DNA of 64,000 bases from NCBI GenBank assembly GCA_003993805.1, contig RSEF01000003.1:80742139-80806138 (forward strand). The letters run 5' to 3'. The notes beneath the pieces were generated by a model. That model was not told the DNA's origin. It searched no databases and saw only the letters and a program-made list of their open reading frames with translations. Below are positions 39,664-48,452 of this stretch, piece by piece. The position numbers were made by a program, and so were the translations under genes. This DNA is from Himantopus leucocephalus (lineage: Eukaryota; Chordata; Aves; Charadriiformes; Recurvirostridae). Position 1 is the first letter of the stretch; every line of letters starts with the position of its first letter.

Positions 39664-40540
39664 AGCAGCTGTCCCAGGATTGGGATCCGGATCTCTCCAT
39701 GGCAGGCAGGGCTGTACTCTTGTATTCCAATGAGAAGCCAGGTCTGCGCAAGGGAGGCAGAAGAGCAGAAGGGTTGAGGGCAGGCAGCTGGTGCCAAAGC
39801 CCTGAACCCAAGAGTGACCTGGAACCCAGGCCTGGATCCTAGGTAAGTCAGGGCTTTGCAGGGCCTTGCAGGCCCTGTCTCCCAAAGCAGCTAGTTGGGC
39901 AGCAGCCGTGTGCGGGGAGAGCTGCAGGCTGCTCTGGTGTTCAGGGAGGGGGAGATGGCCTGGCTGGAGGGTGCCTGGCTCCTTTCTTCCAGTGAGGAAT
40001 AGCTGGCCAGCAAACGGCTCAGCATCCCAATCATCCCCACGGTCCTCTCCTGCACAGCTGCTCTCTCAGAGCTGGTGAAGTTCAGTAGCACCTGCGCAGA
40101 AATTGCTGGTGCACCCTGGGAGCAGATGACCGCTCCCAAGGCTCCTTGGGGTTCTGCAATGGGGCATAGGGAAAGGCTCCCAGGGAAGCCAGGAGAACCG
40201 AGTTTCAGGGCCAGGCTCCCTTTGCAGGATGGGCAGATCTGGGGAGGAAAGCAGGAGGGACCAGGAGGCAGGGGGACAGCAGCATCCACTGCCACAGGTG
40301 CAGGGCCTAAGGAAAGCTGCTTTGGCACAAGGAAAGCTTTGAGGGGCAGAGCTGGCCTAGAAATGCCAGTGGATGGGGTAGGGGCTTTGACTGGAGCCAG
40401 GAGACACTGTGCTCCAGAAGAGCCTGGCGGGCATCCCCTGGCTACCTAAGGGAGATGGGAACCCTCCCTACAGTGTTCTCTCTCTGCACGGCACTGGGGT
40501 GGGGACTGCCCACTCAAGAGGGGACATCCCCTTCCCTCCA
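39664..40540. other. GC-rich unclassified segment
   Basis: GC-rich sequence with many short GGCAGG/CAGGGC words, between the promoter/LTR-like block and the CR1 element. Several overlapping frames are open on both strands (for example 40,075-40,449 plus and 40,328-39,891 minus), as expected for GC-rich DNA with few stop codons. None shows a domain I recognise. It does not resemble the reverse transcriptase, Gag or CR1 ORF1 proteins that I know, so it may be an unclassified repeat, the 5' part of the neighbouring CR1, or host sequence. It is similar in composition to 47,290-48,450. Confidence 0.4.
39841..39848 (+). promoter_or_regulatory. Strong 5' splice site candidate (AG/GTAAGT)
   Basis: The sequence CCTAG/GTAAGTCAG matches the vertebrate splice-donor consensus almost perfectly. 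With a start near 39,325 it would end an exon of about 515 nt. It could be a leader splice donor of a retroviral element or the end of a first exon of an unknown transcript. No acceptor or downstream exon could be identified. Confidence 0.35.
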
Positions 40541-40542
40541 GG

Positions 40543-41606
40543 GTGTGTAACAGCCCCTGTGAACCCCACTCTTTGCACGCTCTTTGTGGTGTCCAAAGTG
40601 ACAATGCTTATGCCATTGCAACCAACTGGGGAATAAGCCAGGCCAACCAGAGCAGTGACAAATGTTCCTTAGCTGCCTCACACGGTAAGAACCAGAAGAC
40701 CAACCACCTCGAGTGTATGTATAGCAATGCATGCAGCCTGAGGAACAAACAGGAGGAACTGGAGCTCTGCACCCATCAGAAAGTTATGATATCATAGGAA
40801 TAACTGAAACATGGTGGGACAGCTCACATGACTGGAGGACCATGATGGATGGCAGTAGGCTGTTTCATAAAGATAGGCAGGGAAGAGCAGGAGGAGTTGT
40901 TTCGCTCTATATTAAGGAGAACCTTGAATGCTTCTATAGAAGTCAGCTATGGTGATTGTGGAAGCCCTATCGAATGCCTCTGGGTCAAGATCAGAGGGGT
41001 CATGTCCAAGGGGGATCTTACAGGAGGCATCTGCTACCAGCCTCCAAACCAAGATGACAAGGCCAACGAAGCAATACTTGGGTTACTTAAGCAAGCTTTG
41101 CGTCAAAAAAACCTGGTTCCCTGGTTCTTATGGGTGACTTCAACTACTCTGATATTTGTTGGAAGAACAATACAGCAACTCACATGTCATGCCGGAAGTT
41201 CCTCGAATGAGCAGAGGACTGCTTCATCATACAAATGTTAGACGCCAACCAGGAATGAGGCACTGCTGGACTTGCTACTCACAAACCAGGAAAACCTGCT
41301 TTGTAGTATCTCAGTGATAGCCTTGGCTGCAGTGATCACAATATTGTGGTGTTTGGGATCCTGCTGAACACGCTGAAGATTAGTACTAGGACAAAGGTTT
41401 TAGATTTTAGAAGAGAAAACTTCAGTTCCCTCAGAGCTCAGCTGGGAGGGATTCCATGGGAAGCTTCCATGGATGATAAAGGAACTAGCGAGTGCTGGGA
41501 GTTTTCAAGAGCACTCTCCTGGAAGCACAAAAACAGTTCATCCCCTTTAAAGGTGAGGGAAGTAGGTGGAGCAAGTGAACCCCTTGGCTTAACTATGAGC
41601 TTCTGA
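40543..41606 (+). pseudogene. CR1 ORF2 endonuclease domain remnant
   Basis: This is the apurinic-like endonuclease domain that nicks target DNA for target-primed reverse transcription. Visible blocks in order: CMYSNACSLRNKQEELE (about 40,711-40,761); ITETWWDSSHDW with the catalytic-type ETWWD (about 40,799-40,834, in a different frame); GGVVSLYIKE; ECLWVKIRG and CYQPPNQD (about 40,975-41,052); a damaged VTSTT-type remnant where GDFN is expected; EALLDLLLTN; and GCSDHNIVVF (about 41,325-41,354) after another frameshift. The linker DFRRENFSSLRAQL follows, and the frame stops at 41,606. At least three frame changes and several stops separate these blocks, so it is dead. Confidence 0.9.
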
Positions 41607-41627
41607 GTCTGCTCAAACCCAAGAGAA

Positions 41628-42194
41628 GTGTACCAGAGGTGGAAAAGTGGACGAACGCTCATTGAGAACTACAAGGGCATTGTCAGGTTATGCAGAGATG
41701 CAATTAGAAAAGCAAAAGCTCAGCTTGAATTGAAACTGGCCAGCGATGTCAAAAACTACAAGAAGGGGTTCTTCAGGTTCATAAACAACAAGCTGAAACA
41801 GAATGAAAACATTGGCCCGCTGTTAAACAGGAGAGGTAAATTAGTCACCAAAAATGCTGAAAAGGCAGAGGTTCTCAGCACTTTCTTCACCTCTGTCTTT
41901 ACCCGCACTACTGGGCCCCGGGCCTTGGCAACAACAATCCAGGTTGATGCAAACACAGACCCTTCAGTGAAGGAAGAGTTGGTATGTGAACTATTACAGG
42001 AGCTTGACCCCTACAAATCGATGGGCCCTGACGTTATCCACCTAAGGGCACTAAGAGAGCTGGCAGACATCATTGCAAGGCTGCTCTCCAAAATCTTTGA
42101 GAAATCATGGAGATCAGGGGACATCCCAGAAGACTGGAAGAAGGTTAGTCACCCCCATCTACAAGAAGGGCTTAAAGGAGGATCCAGGAAATGA
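41628..42194 (+). pseudogene. CR1 ORF2 reverse transcriptase N-terminal part, longest intact piece
   Basis: An open stretch of 188 codons that begins in the RT linker (YQRWKSGRTLIENYKG), continues through RKAKAQLELKLASDVKN and KKGFFRFINNK, then LVTKNAEKAEVLSTFF, and enters the RT fingers at KSMGPDVIHLRALRELADII and SGDIPEDWKKV. After WKKV a frameshift destroys the next conserved stretch (the expected IYKKG follows in another frame near 42,155). This shows the polymerase is broken. The family role is copying the LINE RNA at the nicked target. Confidence 0.92.
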
Positions 42195-42646
42195 TAGGCC
42201 CATCAGACTTACTTTAGTCCCTGGGAAAGTAATGGAATGAATCCTCCTGAGGGTTATCACAAGTCAAATAAAGCACGTGATTGGGAAAAGCCAGCACGGG
42301 TTCACCAAGGCCAAATCCTACTTGACAAACCTGCTCACCTTCTACAACAAAGTAACCTGCTGGGTTTATGTGGGGTGAGCAGTGGACATTGTCTACCTGG
42401 ATTTCTCCAAGGCTTTTGATATGGTTCCCCACAGCCTCCTCCTAGAGAAACTGCTGCATTACGGTCTAGACACATGGTTTGTGTGGTGGGTGGGGAACTG
42501 GCTGACAGGCCAGTGGTGGTGGTAAAGAGCTCCTTTTCAAACTGGCAACCCGTCACAAGTGGGGTCCCCCAGGGATTGATATTGGTCCCAATGCTGTTTA
42601 ATATCACTTCGTAAGTGATATAGATGATGGGATCAAGTGTACCCTA
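42195..42646 (+). pseudogene. CR1 ORF2 reverse transcriptase palm, multiply frameshifted
   Basis: The conserved RT motifs are visible only by changing frame: a SQHGFTKAKS-like equivalent near 42,282-42,315, VDIVYLDFSKAFDMVPHSLL near 42,387-42,440 (the D in YLDFSKAFD being the first catalytic aspartate region), and VTSGVPQGLILVPMLFNI near 42,549-42,602. Stops and small indels lie between these blocks. Confidence 0.85.
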
Positions 42647-43278
42647 ATGAAGTTTGCTGATGACACCAAACTGAGTGGGGAAGTGGAAACTTTGGAAGGG
42701 AGAGTCACCCTGCAGGAAGACCTGGATAGGCTGGAAGAGTGGGCTAACAGGAACCTTATGAAGTTCAACAAGGACAATTGTTGCACCTGGGAAAACGTAA
42801 TCCAGGAGTGCAGCACAGGCTGGGATCTACCTGGCTGAGGAGAAGCTCTGTGGGAAGGGACCTGGGGGTCCTGATGGACAACAAGCTCAGTACGAGTGAA
42901 GAGTGTGCTGCTGTGGTGAAGAAAGCTAACAAGGTGCTGGGCTGCATCAACAAAGGCATCACCAGCAGAGATAAAGAAGTCATTATCCCACTATACTCTA
43001 TGCTTGTCAGGCCACACCTGGAATATGGTGTTCAGTTTTGGTCCCTGCGATACAAAAAAGATGTGGACAGGCTGGCGAGTGTCCACAGAAAGGCAACTAA
43101 GATGATCAAAGGAGTGGGAAGCCTGCCATATGAAGAAAGGCTGAGAGAATTAGGTTTGTTCAGCCTTGAGAAAAGAAGGCTTAGGGGAGACCTTATCACC
43201 ACATTCCAGTATTTAAAGGGTGGCTACAAAGAAGATGGAGACCCCCTTTTTACAAGGAATCACATGGAAAAGATGTAG
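42647..43278 (+). pseudogene. CR1 ORF2 RT active-site FADD to C-terminal domain
   Basis: The RT catalytic FADD (42,653-42,664, in KFADDTKLSG) is retained, followed by LDRLEEWANRNLMKFN. After a frame change near 42,780 comes a second long open stretch (42,778-43,278, 166 codons): KDLGVL-like RDLGVLMDNK, KVLGCINKGI, LVRPHLEYGVQFW, RKATKMIKG, and ELGLFSLEKRRLRGDLITTF. This ends at a premature TAG at 43,276. The family sequence clearly continues beyond that stop (NRYKLLLGRFRLDTKGKFFN near 43,282-43,341) to a later TAG at about 43,447. Confidence 0.92.
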
Positions 43279-43535
43279 GGTAACAGGTACAAGTTACTCC
43301 TCGGGAGATTCCGACTGGACACAAAGGGAAAATTTTTCAATGTGAGCACAATCAGCCATTGCAGTAATCTCCCCAGGGAAGTGGTGGATTCCCCAATATT
43401 AGACACTTTTAAGATTCAGCTGGCCAGGCTGCTGGGCCATCTTGTCTAGACTGCTTTTACCAAGAAAGGTTGGACCAGATGATCCTTGGGGTCCCTTCCA
43501 ATCAGGTACTCTACAACTCTATGATTCTATGATTC

Positions 43536-44690
43536 CTGCTCTATCACCTACTCAGCCACCAATGACATCATGAGCACCTGCACAAGCCAGGGGCCAGCTA
43601 CTGCCCTATCACCGACTCAGGCACGTATGATCTCACAAACAGCTGCACAAACCAGCTGCCTGATCCTGCCTTATCACCTGCTCAGGCACATGTGACAGCA
43701 CAAGCACCTACACAAGCCAGCTCCTGCCCTCAGAGATTCTCAGCCACCACTGACATCATAAGCACCAGCACTGTCCAGGTGTTCATTTGTACCCAATCAG
43801 CTACCTAGACACCAGCGACATCAGAAGCAGCTGTATAAGCCAGGTCCTGCTCCTGCCCTATCAACTACTCAGCCACCTATGACATCACAAGCACCTGCAC
43901 AAGCCAGGGTTGTGCTCCACACCTAATGGCTACTCAGCCAACAGTGGCCTTTCAGGAACCTGAATAAGTCAAGGGCGTGCTGCTGTCCTACCGCTTCATC
44001 AGCCACCATTTACATCACTCAATGTAATGACTTGATGATCTTAAAGGTCTTCTCCAGCCTAAATGATTCTATGATTCTATGATCACAAGCCAGGTGCATA
44101 CTGCTTCCCTATCACGTACTCTGGCACAAGTGACATCATAAGCACCTACATGCTCCTGCTGTAACTGCTAGAGAGCCACCAGTGACATTACAAGCAGGTG
44201 CACAAGCCAGCTGCATTCCCCTGGCCTGTCAGCTACTCAGCCATCAGTGACAACATAAGCAGCTGCACAAGCCAAGGGCCAGCTCCTGTCCTATCACCTA
44301 CTCAGCCACCTATGATATCACAAAATGCTGCAGAAGCCAGGTGCCTGCTCCTGCACTAATAGCTGCAGGGACACCATTGACATCAGAAGCACCGGCACTG
44401 GCCAGGGGTCCATTCATACCCAATCAGCTACTTAGCCACCAGTCACATCACAAGCAGATGCACAAGCAGCCTGAGGCCTGCTCCAGTCCAATCTCATATA
44501 AAGGCACAGTTGACATCACAAGCACATGCTCATGACAGGTGCCTCCTTCTGCCCTATAACCTACTCAGGCACTTATGACATCACAGGCACCTGCGGAAGC
44601 CAGGGGCATGCTCCTGAACTGAAACCTCAGCCACTAGTGACACTAGTAGCTGCAAAAGCCATAGGCCTGCTCCAGCTCTCTCTCTCCCCT
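43536..44690 (+). repeat. Degenerate tandem array, about 65-bp units, about 17 copies
   Basis: A minisatellite-like array starts exactly where the CR1 tail ends. Each unit carries the words CTACTCAGCCACC, TGACATCACAAGCACCTG and CACAAGCCAGG, then a variable GGCCTGCTCCTGCC stretch. I count about 17 units with a period of about 60-68 bp and considerable divergence. Two unit pairs (around 43,738-43,860 and 44,361-44,480) share distinctive variants (AGCACYRGCACTG, CCCAATCAGCTAC) and are about 9 units apart, hinting at a higher-order repeat. A short CR1 3' sliver interrupts it at 44,028-44,082. No match to a named avian satellite could be checked. Confidence 0.9.
44028..44082 (+). mobile_element. 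CR1 3'-end sliver nested in the tandem array
   Basis: About 55 bp: ACTTGATGATCTTAAAGGTC, TTCTCCAGCCTAAATG, then two octamers (ATTCTATG ATTCTATG A). It lies inside a repeat unit, between TTACATCAC-type and TCACAAGCCAGG sequence, so it inserted after the array formed. It is extremely 5'-truncated. Confidence 0.9.
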
Positions 44691-46550
44691 CTCCCAGGAA
44701 CATTTCTCACCCATTCCATGACCTCCCAATGACTCTGTCTGTCTCTGTGTTTGTGTGGCAGACGGTACCTTGGAAGCATTGTCCCAGCCACATCACCTGC
44801 ATCTCCTTCCTCCTCTGTTGTCATTGTGACTGTGCCAGCTGCCTGATGTGCTTTTTGACCTCATGGGCCCTCTCCTCTTGCTCTCCTTCTGCTGTTAAAT
44901 CCTGTTTCTGCAGGAGAAGTAACAACCAGTTGGTACCCCCTCTGTGGCATCTTCCCGAGCTGGACAGCTGGTGGGAACTGTCACCAGCAGCGCGTGAAGT
45001 CTTCTACTGGCACAGGCTCAGCACTGGTGTGTACCATGCTTCCTGAAGGAGAACAGCAACAATCAAAGTGACTCCTGGGCAATGTCCTGCTAGGAAGAGC
45101 TGATTTCAAGGCAGGTTTGCTGCAGGTCCTGAGGCTGGTTCAGGGGTTCTCCCTTTCCCCAGCTTGGCCACAGGTCCCACATCTGGCTCCTTCCAGAAGG
45201 ATTTTAGAAAGCCCATTCCAGCTATGAGAGACAGGCCAAGGGCACAGGGCAGAAACAGCCCCAACCCCTGAGGGCCCAGCCCCACAATGTGCCTCTGTCC
45301 CCAGACTACTAGAACTTCCAAACAGGCTCTCCCTCTAATTGAACCATCTTCAGTTTTAACAAAAGAAACTCCATACTTCACTTCCTGCCTTAATCACAAC
45401 TAAAGGTCTCCTTAGCACTCTGAAGTTGTTTCTGTCACTTCACACATGCAGTTAATACGGCCTTTCTTGACTCAGCCTCCTTCCTTGTGGGACTTCCCAC
45501 TGAGTACCAAGACAACAGCTCTTAATTATATGTCCTGAGAGGAGCTTCCACTGAGTGTCCCCTGCTACACACCAACAGGAACAGCACTGTCCTCTCCCCT
45601 GCCCGCCTCCATGCCTGGGAGGAGCTGTTCACACACTCCTTGCTGCCTGAAAATTCCTGCTGTGCTGCTCAAGGCCATGACAACCGTCATGCTGCGGGCG
45701 TACCCACATCACTGTTCCTCATCCCCAGTGACACTGCCCAGTTCTTTATATTCCCACCTGTCTACAGCAGCTGTTGCCTTCTCTCTCATGAGCATTTTAA
45801 AAAAGCACCCTTTTTTCTTCTGAATACCAGCTTTGACCTCCCAACAGCACAGGTCTAGAGTCCATGACTATGGCTGGTAAAGTCCATAGCAATACAGAAT
45901 TGTGCAGGGATGAAAAATACCCAGCAGTTCAGCTCATTTCAATCGTTTAAGACAAGGCTTTTGGCTAGAACACAGTTGAGAAAATTTAAAACCAGAACTA
46001 ACCTACCCTCCTGCTTTGACTGGCAGCACTTTCTTCATCAGTTCTTTGCATTTCTTTCTTTCCACTGGAGTACATATCAAGATTTTCCTTATTAAAACCA
46101 GACATCCACATACTTGGTGCCTACACAGTAGCATTAGCAAGGCCCTGCCTATACAAACAAGATTAATGTACCATTCTTCTACACGGGGAACAATTAAGGA
46201 TCAAGTGAACACAACCATCTGTTGTTACCTATTTTCAGATGAGGCATGTGCTGCTTCAGCTTCTGTCTTTCAGTCTGCTACCTATGAGAAAATGGAAGTA
46301 TGTTTTATTGAAAGAAGAACTGGAAACTTAGGTCACGGCCTAATTTGCCTCTCTATGAACATATCCAGTGAAAACCCCAGGAAATGTTACAGAAGTGATT
46401 AGCAAAGCAAACCTAGGACACCTCAAGAGATCCTGTAACTACTTGAGTCTGTTTTTCCTTTTCACCCCAGTTCCCAAAGCTCCAAGGCAGGACCAGGCAG
46501 GGCAGTTGTGCTGGGGAGGAGAGAGCAGGAACTGTGCTCTGGCACCTGGA
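44691..46550. other. Mixed-composition sequence, no gene seen
   Basis: No gene or repeat is recognised in this stretch of about 1.9 kb. GC content is intermediate, higher than the outer flanks. Open frames of 60-128 codons occur on both strands without recognisable domains (the longest is 46,016-46,402, plus). It may contain diverged or unclassified repeats. Confidence 0.45.
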
Positions 46551-46554
46551 TTAG
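46551..46554. other. Target-site duplication, left copy (TTAG)
   Basis: TTAG immediately precedes the LTR end TGATGC and is repeated directly after the other end at 47,137-47,140. A 4-bp duplication is short but lies exactly at both element ends. Confidence 0.7.
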
Positions 46555-47136
46555 TGATGCACGGAAACAAACTCTACAACTCACGGAGAGTTATAAAGTA
46601 GGTATGCCAGTTTATTGCAGCGCTGGGTGCAAGGGGGATCGCTCCTCCAAGCTTGCACACCGTATCGTAAAGCAAGCATTCCTTTATGATACAAAAGCAT
46701 GCATATTCATTAGTATAGGCTGGGTTATTACAATTAGTTCTGAAGACAGGCGTGACTATTTTAATTAGTCCCAGAAGCTCCTTAAGTCCCCTCCTCTTGC
46801 CGCATGCGTACTGCCATCTGGTGGTCATGGGCTGGGGTCTTCTGGAGGAAGGCTCATTGTCTTCTTCACCGTGTACTTTTCACCTTTCACTCAGCTCAGA
46901 ATGTTGAGTTGGCTGAGCTCCAAACCGCACGACCAGTCTTGACCAGATAGTTGCTTCTTGCCGACAATGAAGTTCTTGCTAGCAGCTCCCGTTATCTATA
47001 CAATTTGCTTGTAACAGGGTCTGGTTGTTCTCATTATCAACACAAGCTTACAACAGAGTGCTATGACCTCGACATTTTGACAGGCTATCGCTTGTGCTAA
47101 CAATGTCTAACTTCTAGGGCCTACTTTCTTGTATCA
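46555..47136 (-). mobile_element. Solo LTR of an endogenous retrovirus, 582 bp, minus strand
   Basis: On the minus strand the element begins TGATAC and ends GCATCA, so its ends are near-perfect inverted repeats of TG...CA type. Both sides carry TTAG (46,551-46,554 and 47,137-47,140). Near its 3' end it has a poly(A) signal AATAAA (46,611-46,616) within CTGCAATAAACTGGC, then a short tail ending in GAGTTGTAGAGTTTGTTTCC, typical of R-U5 layout. No internal retroviral coding sequence lies on either side, so it is a solo LTR left by recombination between two LTRs. Open frames inside it are incidental. A 4-bp duplication is more typical of class I elements than of ERVL (5 bp) or class II (6 bp); the class is not certain. 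Confidence 0.85.
46611..46616 (-). promoter_or_regulatory. LTR polyadenylation signal AATAAA
   Basis: A canonical AATAAA on the minus strand about 56 bp before the LTR's 3' end, followed by T/G-rich sequence, as expected for the R-U5 border. Confidence 0.75.
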
Positions 47137-47140
47137 TTAG
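47137..47140. other. Target-site duplication, right copy (TTAG)
   Basis: Second copy of the 4-bp direct repeat flanking the solo LTR. Confidence 0.7.
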
Positions 47141-47535
47141 TAACAACAATTCCTGCTCTGGACTGGGACCTAGTCCACGTGCAGGTACAGTACTGATCCA
47201 GACTTGAAACAGAGGGTGTCAGTTAATCCCGAGTGCCACATACACTGTAACTTCTTCTATCAGCTCCTCTCGATGAACTGTTTCCCAGTCTTTTCCATCT
47301 CATCCCAGCTCACATACCTGCACTCTGGCTCAGGGCTGACTGGGGCCCAGCGACCTTCAGGGCAGTAGCAGGAGCCACTCTGACCCTGGCTGTGGGGTTG
47401 TCCCTGGGCTAAGCACTCAAGTCCTGGGCCATGGGCGATGAGGTCTTCAGGTCTCCTCCAGGCCTGACCATGCTGGGAGATACCTGCTCCTGTGTCCGCA
47501 ACACCCCTGAGCCTGGCCAGGGACTGAACCTGGGC
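47141..47535. other. Short unique segment, no gene seen
   Basis: Mixed-composition sequence between the solo LTR and the hexanucleotide array, becoming GC-rich after about 47,290. No gene or repeat recognised. Confidence 0.5.
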
Positions 47536-47642
47536 CTATCTATATATCTATATCTATATCTATATCTATATCTATATCTATATCTATATCTATCATCCCT
47601 ATCTCTATCCCTGTCCCTCTGCCTGTCCCTGTCCCTGTCCCC
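47536..47642. repeat. Hexanucleotide array (TATATC)n changing to (CTGTCC)n
   Basis: About nine TATATC hexamers (47,536-47,594) give way to ATCCCT, ATCTCT, GTCCCT and related hexamers up to 47,642. The period of six is kept while the motif changes. It produces Tyr-Arg or Leu-Tyr dipeptide repeats in open frames, which are artefacts. Confidence 0.95.
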
Positions 47643-48452
47643 AGTCACCCCGGCTGCTCTGCCCCCTGTGGCCCACCCGAGGTCAGCTGTGACTGACAGG
47701 CCACCTCTGGCACCACTGATTGGCTCAGCCCTGGCCAATGGCATTGCAGTTGCTGGGTGGACACAGGCAACCAGGGCCTTGGCTCACAGAGCTGCTGCGC
47801 TGCTCCCTGCAGCTGCTTTTCAGCCTCTGGGGCAGTGGGCTGCAGAGAGTCTGTCCCAAAATGTAGGTCTGTCTGTGCTCCAGCCACAGCCCTGGGCAAG
47901 AGCAGCTGTGTGACAGGAGCCACTGGCATTGATCAGGCTGGTGCCTGGCAGGAGACGGGGCTCTGTCCCAGTCCCAGTGCCTGTGCTGAGTCCAGCACCC
48001 AGGGCCTTCCTCATGCCTTGCCTTACCCCTAGGCAGTGAGGAGGAGAGATGTCCTGGCGTGGCACAGGGCATCTTCTTGTGGTCACTTTCCCCACAGGGG
48101 CTGGCCACTGTCCTTTGCTTCTGTCCCTGGGGCTCCCCAGCGCTGGCAGGCCCCGCAGGGCTTCAGGGCCAAGCAACTGCCAGGGTGCCAGGGGTTGCTG
48201 GGGCTCAGGGCAGCTTCAGGCATCTCCGAAGCCGAATTGCAGCTGCCCCTTTGCTGCTGCGGATGCAATTATTTGGTACTCCCTTAGTGGTGAAAACTGT
48301 GTCTCTTCGTGGCACATGGACTAGACAGAAGCCTCTTCCCTGTTTGTCTGGGAGGACTGCAGGGAAAAGAGGAAGTCAAAGCAGGCACACGGGTATAAGG
48401 AAAGTGAAAAGCTGTGTCAAGGTTCTTCTGCTGTTTCAGATCTGAACTCAGA
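47643..48452. other. GC-rich unclassified segment
   Basis: GC-rich, open in many frames on both strands (for example 47,431-47,913 plus, 48,108-47,725 minus), with no domain recognised. Words such as CAGGGC, CCAGGG and GCTGCAG recur, as in 39,664-40,540. A GATTGGCTCAGCCCTGGCCAAT stretch (about 47,719-47,740; inverted CCAAT-type ATTGG and CCAAT boxes 14-15 bp apart) is promoter-like but untested. Confidence 0.4.

Larger units (their letters stand above)
40543..43535 (+). mobile_element. CR1 LINE, near full-length ORF2 and 3' end, plus strand
   Basis: A CR1 non-LTR retrotransposon with the endonuclease, reverse transcriptase and C-terminal parts of ORF2 in the correct order, a short 3' UTR, and the tail ACTCTATGATTCTATGATTC that ends at about 43,535. 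ORF2 is interrupted by many stops and frameshifts, so it cannot be autonomous. Clear family similarity starts by 40,708. The frame remains open back to 40,543 and the true 5' edge is uncertain. This is much longer than most bird CR1 copies, which are usually 3' fragments of a few hundred bases. Its 3' end abuts the tandem array at 43,536 directly. CR1 typically inserts without clear target duplications, so none was expected or found. Confidence 0.93.

Noticed and set aside
43536..44690. CRISPR-like array
   Set aside because: The units are degenerate and contiguous, with no constant repeat and variable spacer pattern, and the host is a vertebrate.
46574..46828. Minus-strand 84-codon frame in the solo LTR
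   Set aside because: LTRs carry incidental frames; nothing beyond the LTR structure supports a protein.
47409..47913. Open frames with Tyr-Arg or Leu-Tyr repeats
   Set aside because: Produced by the hexanucleotide array in GC-rich surroundings.
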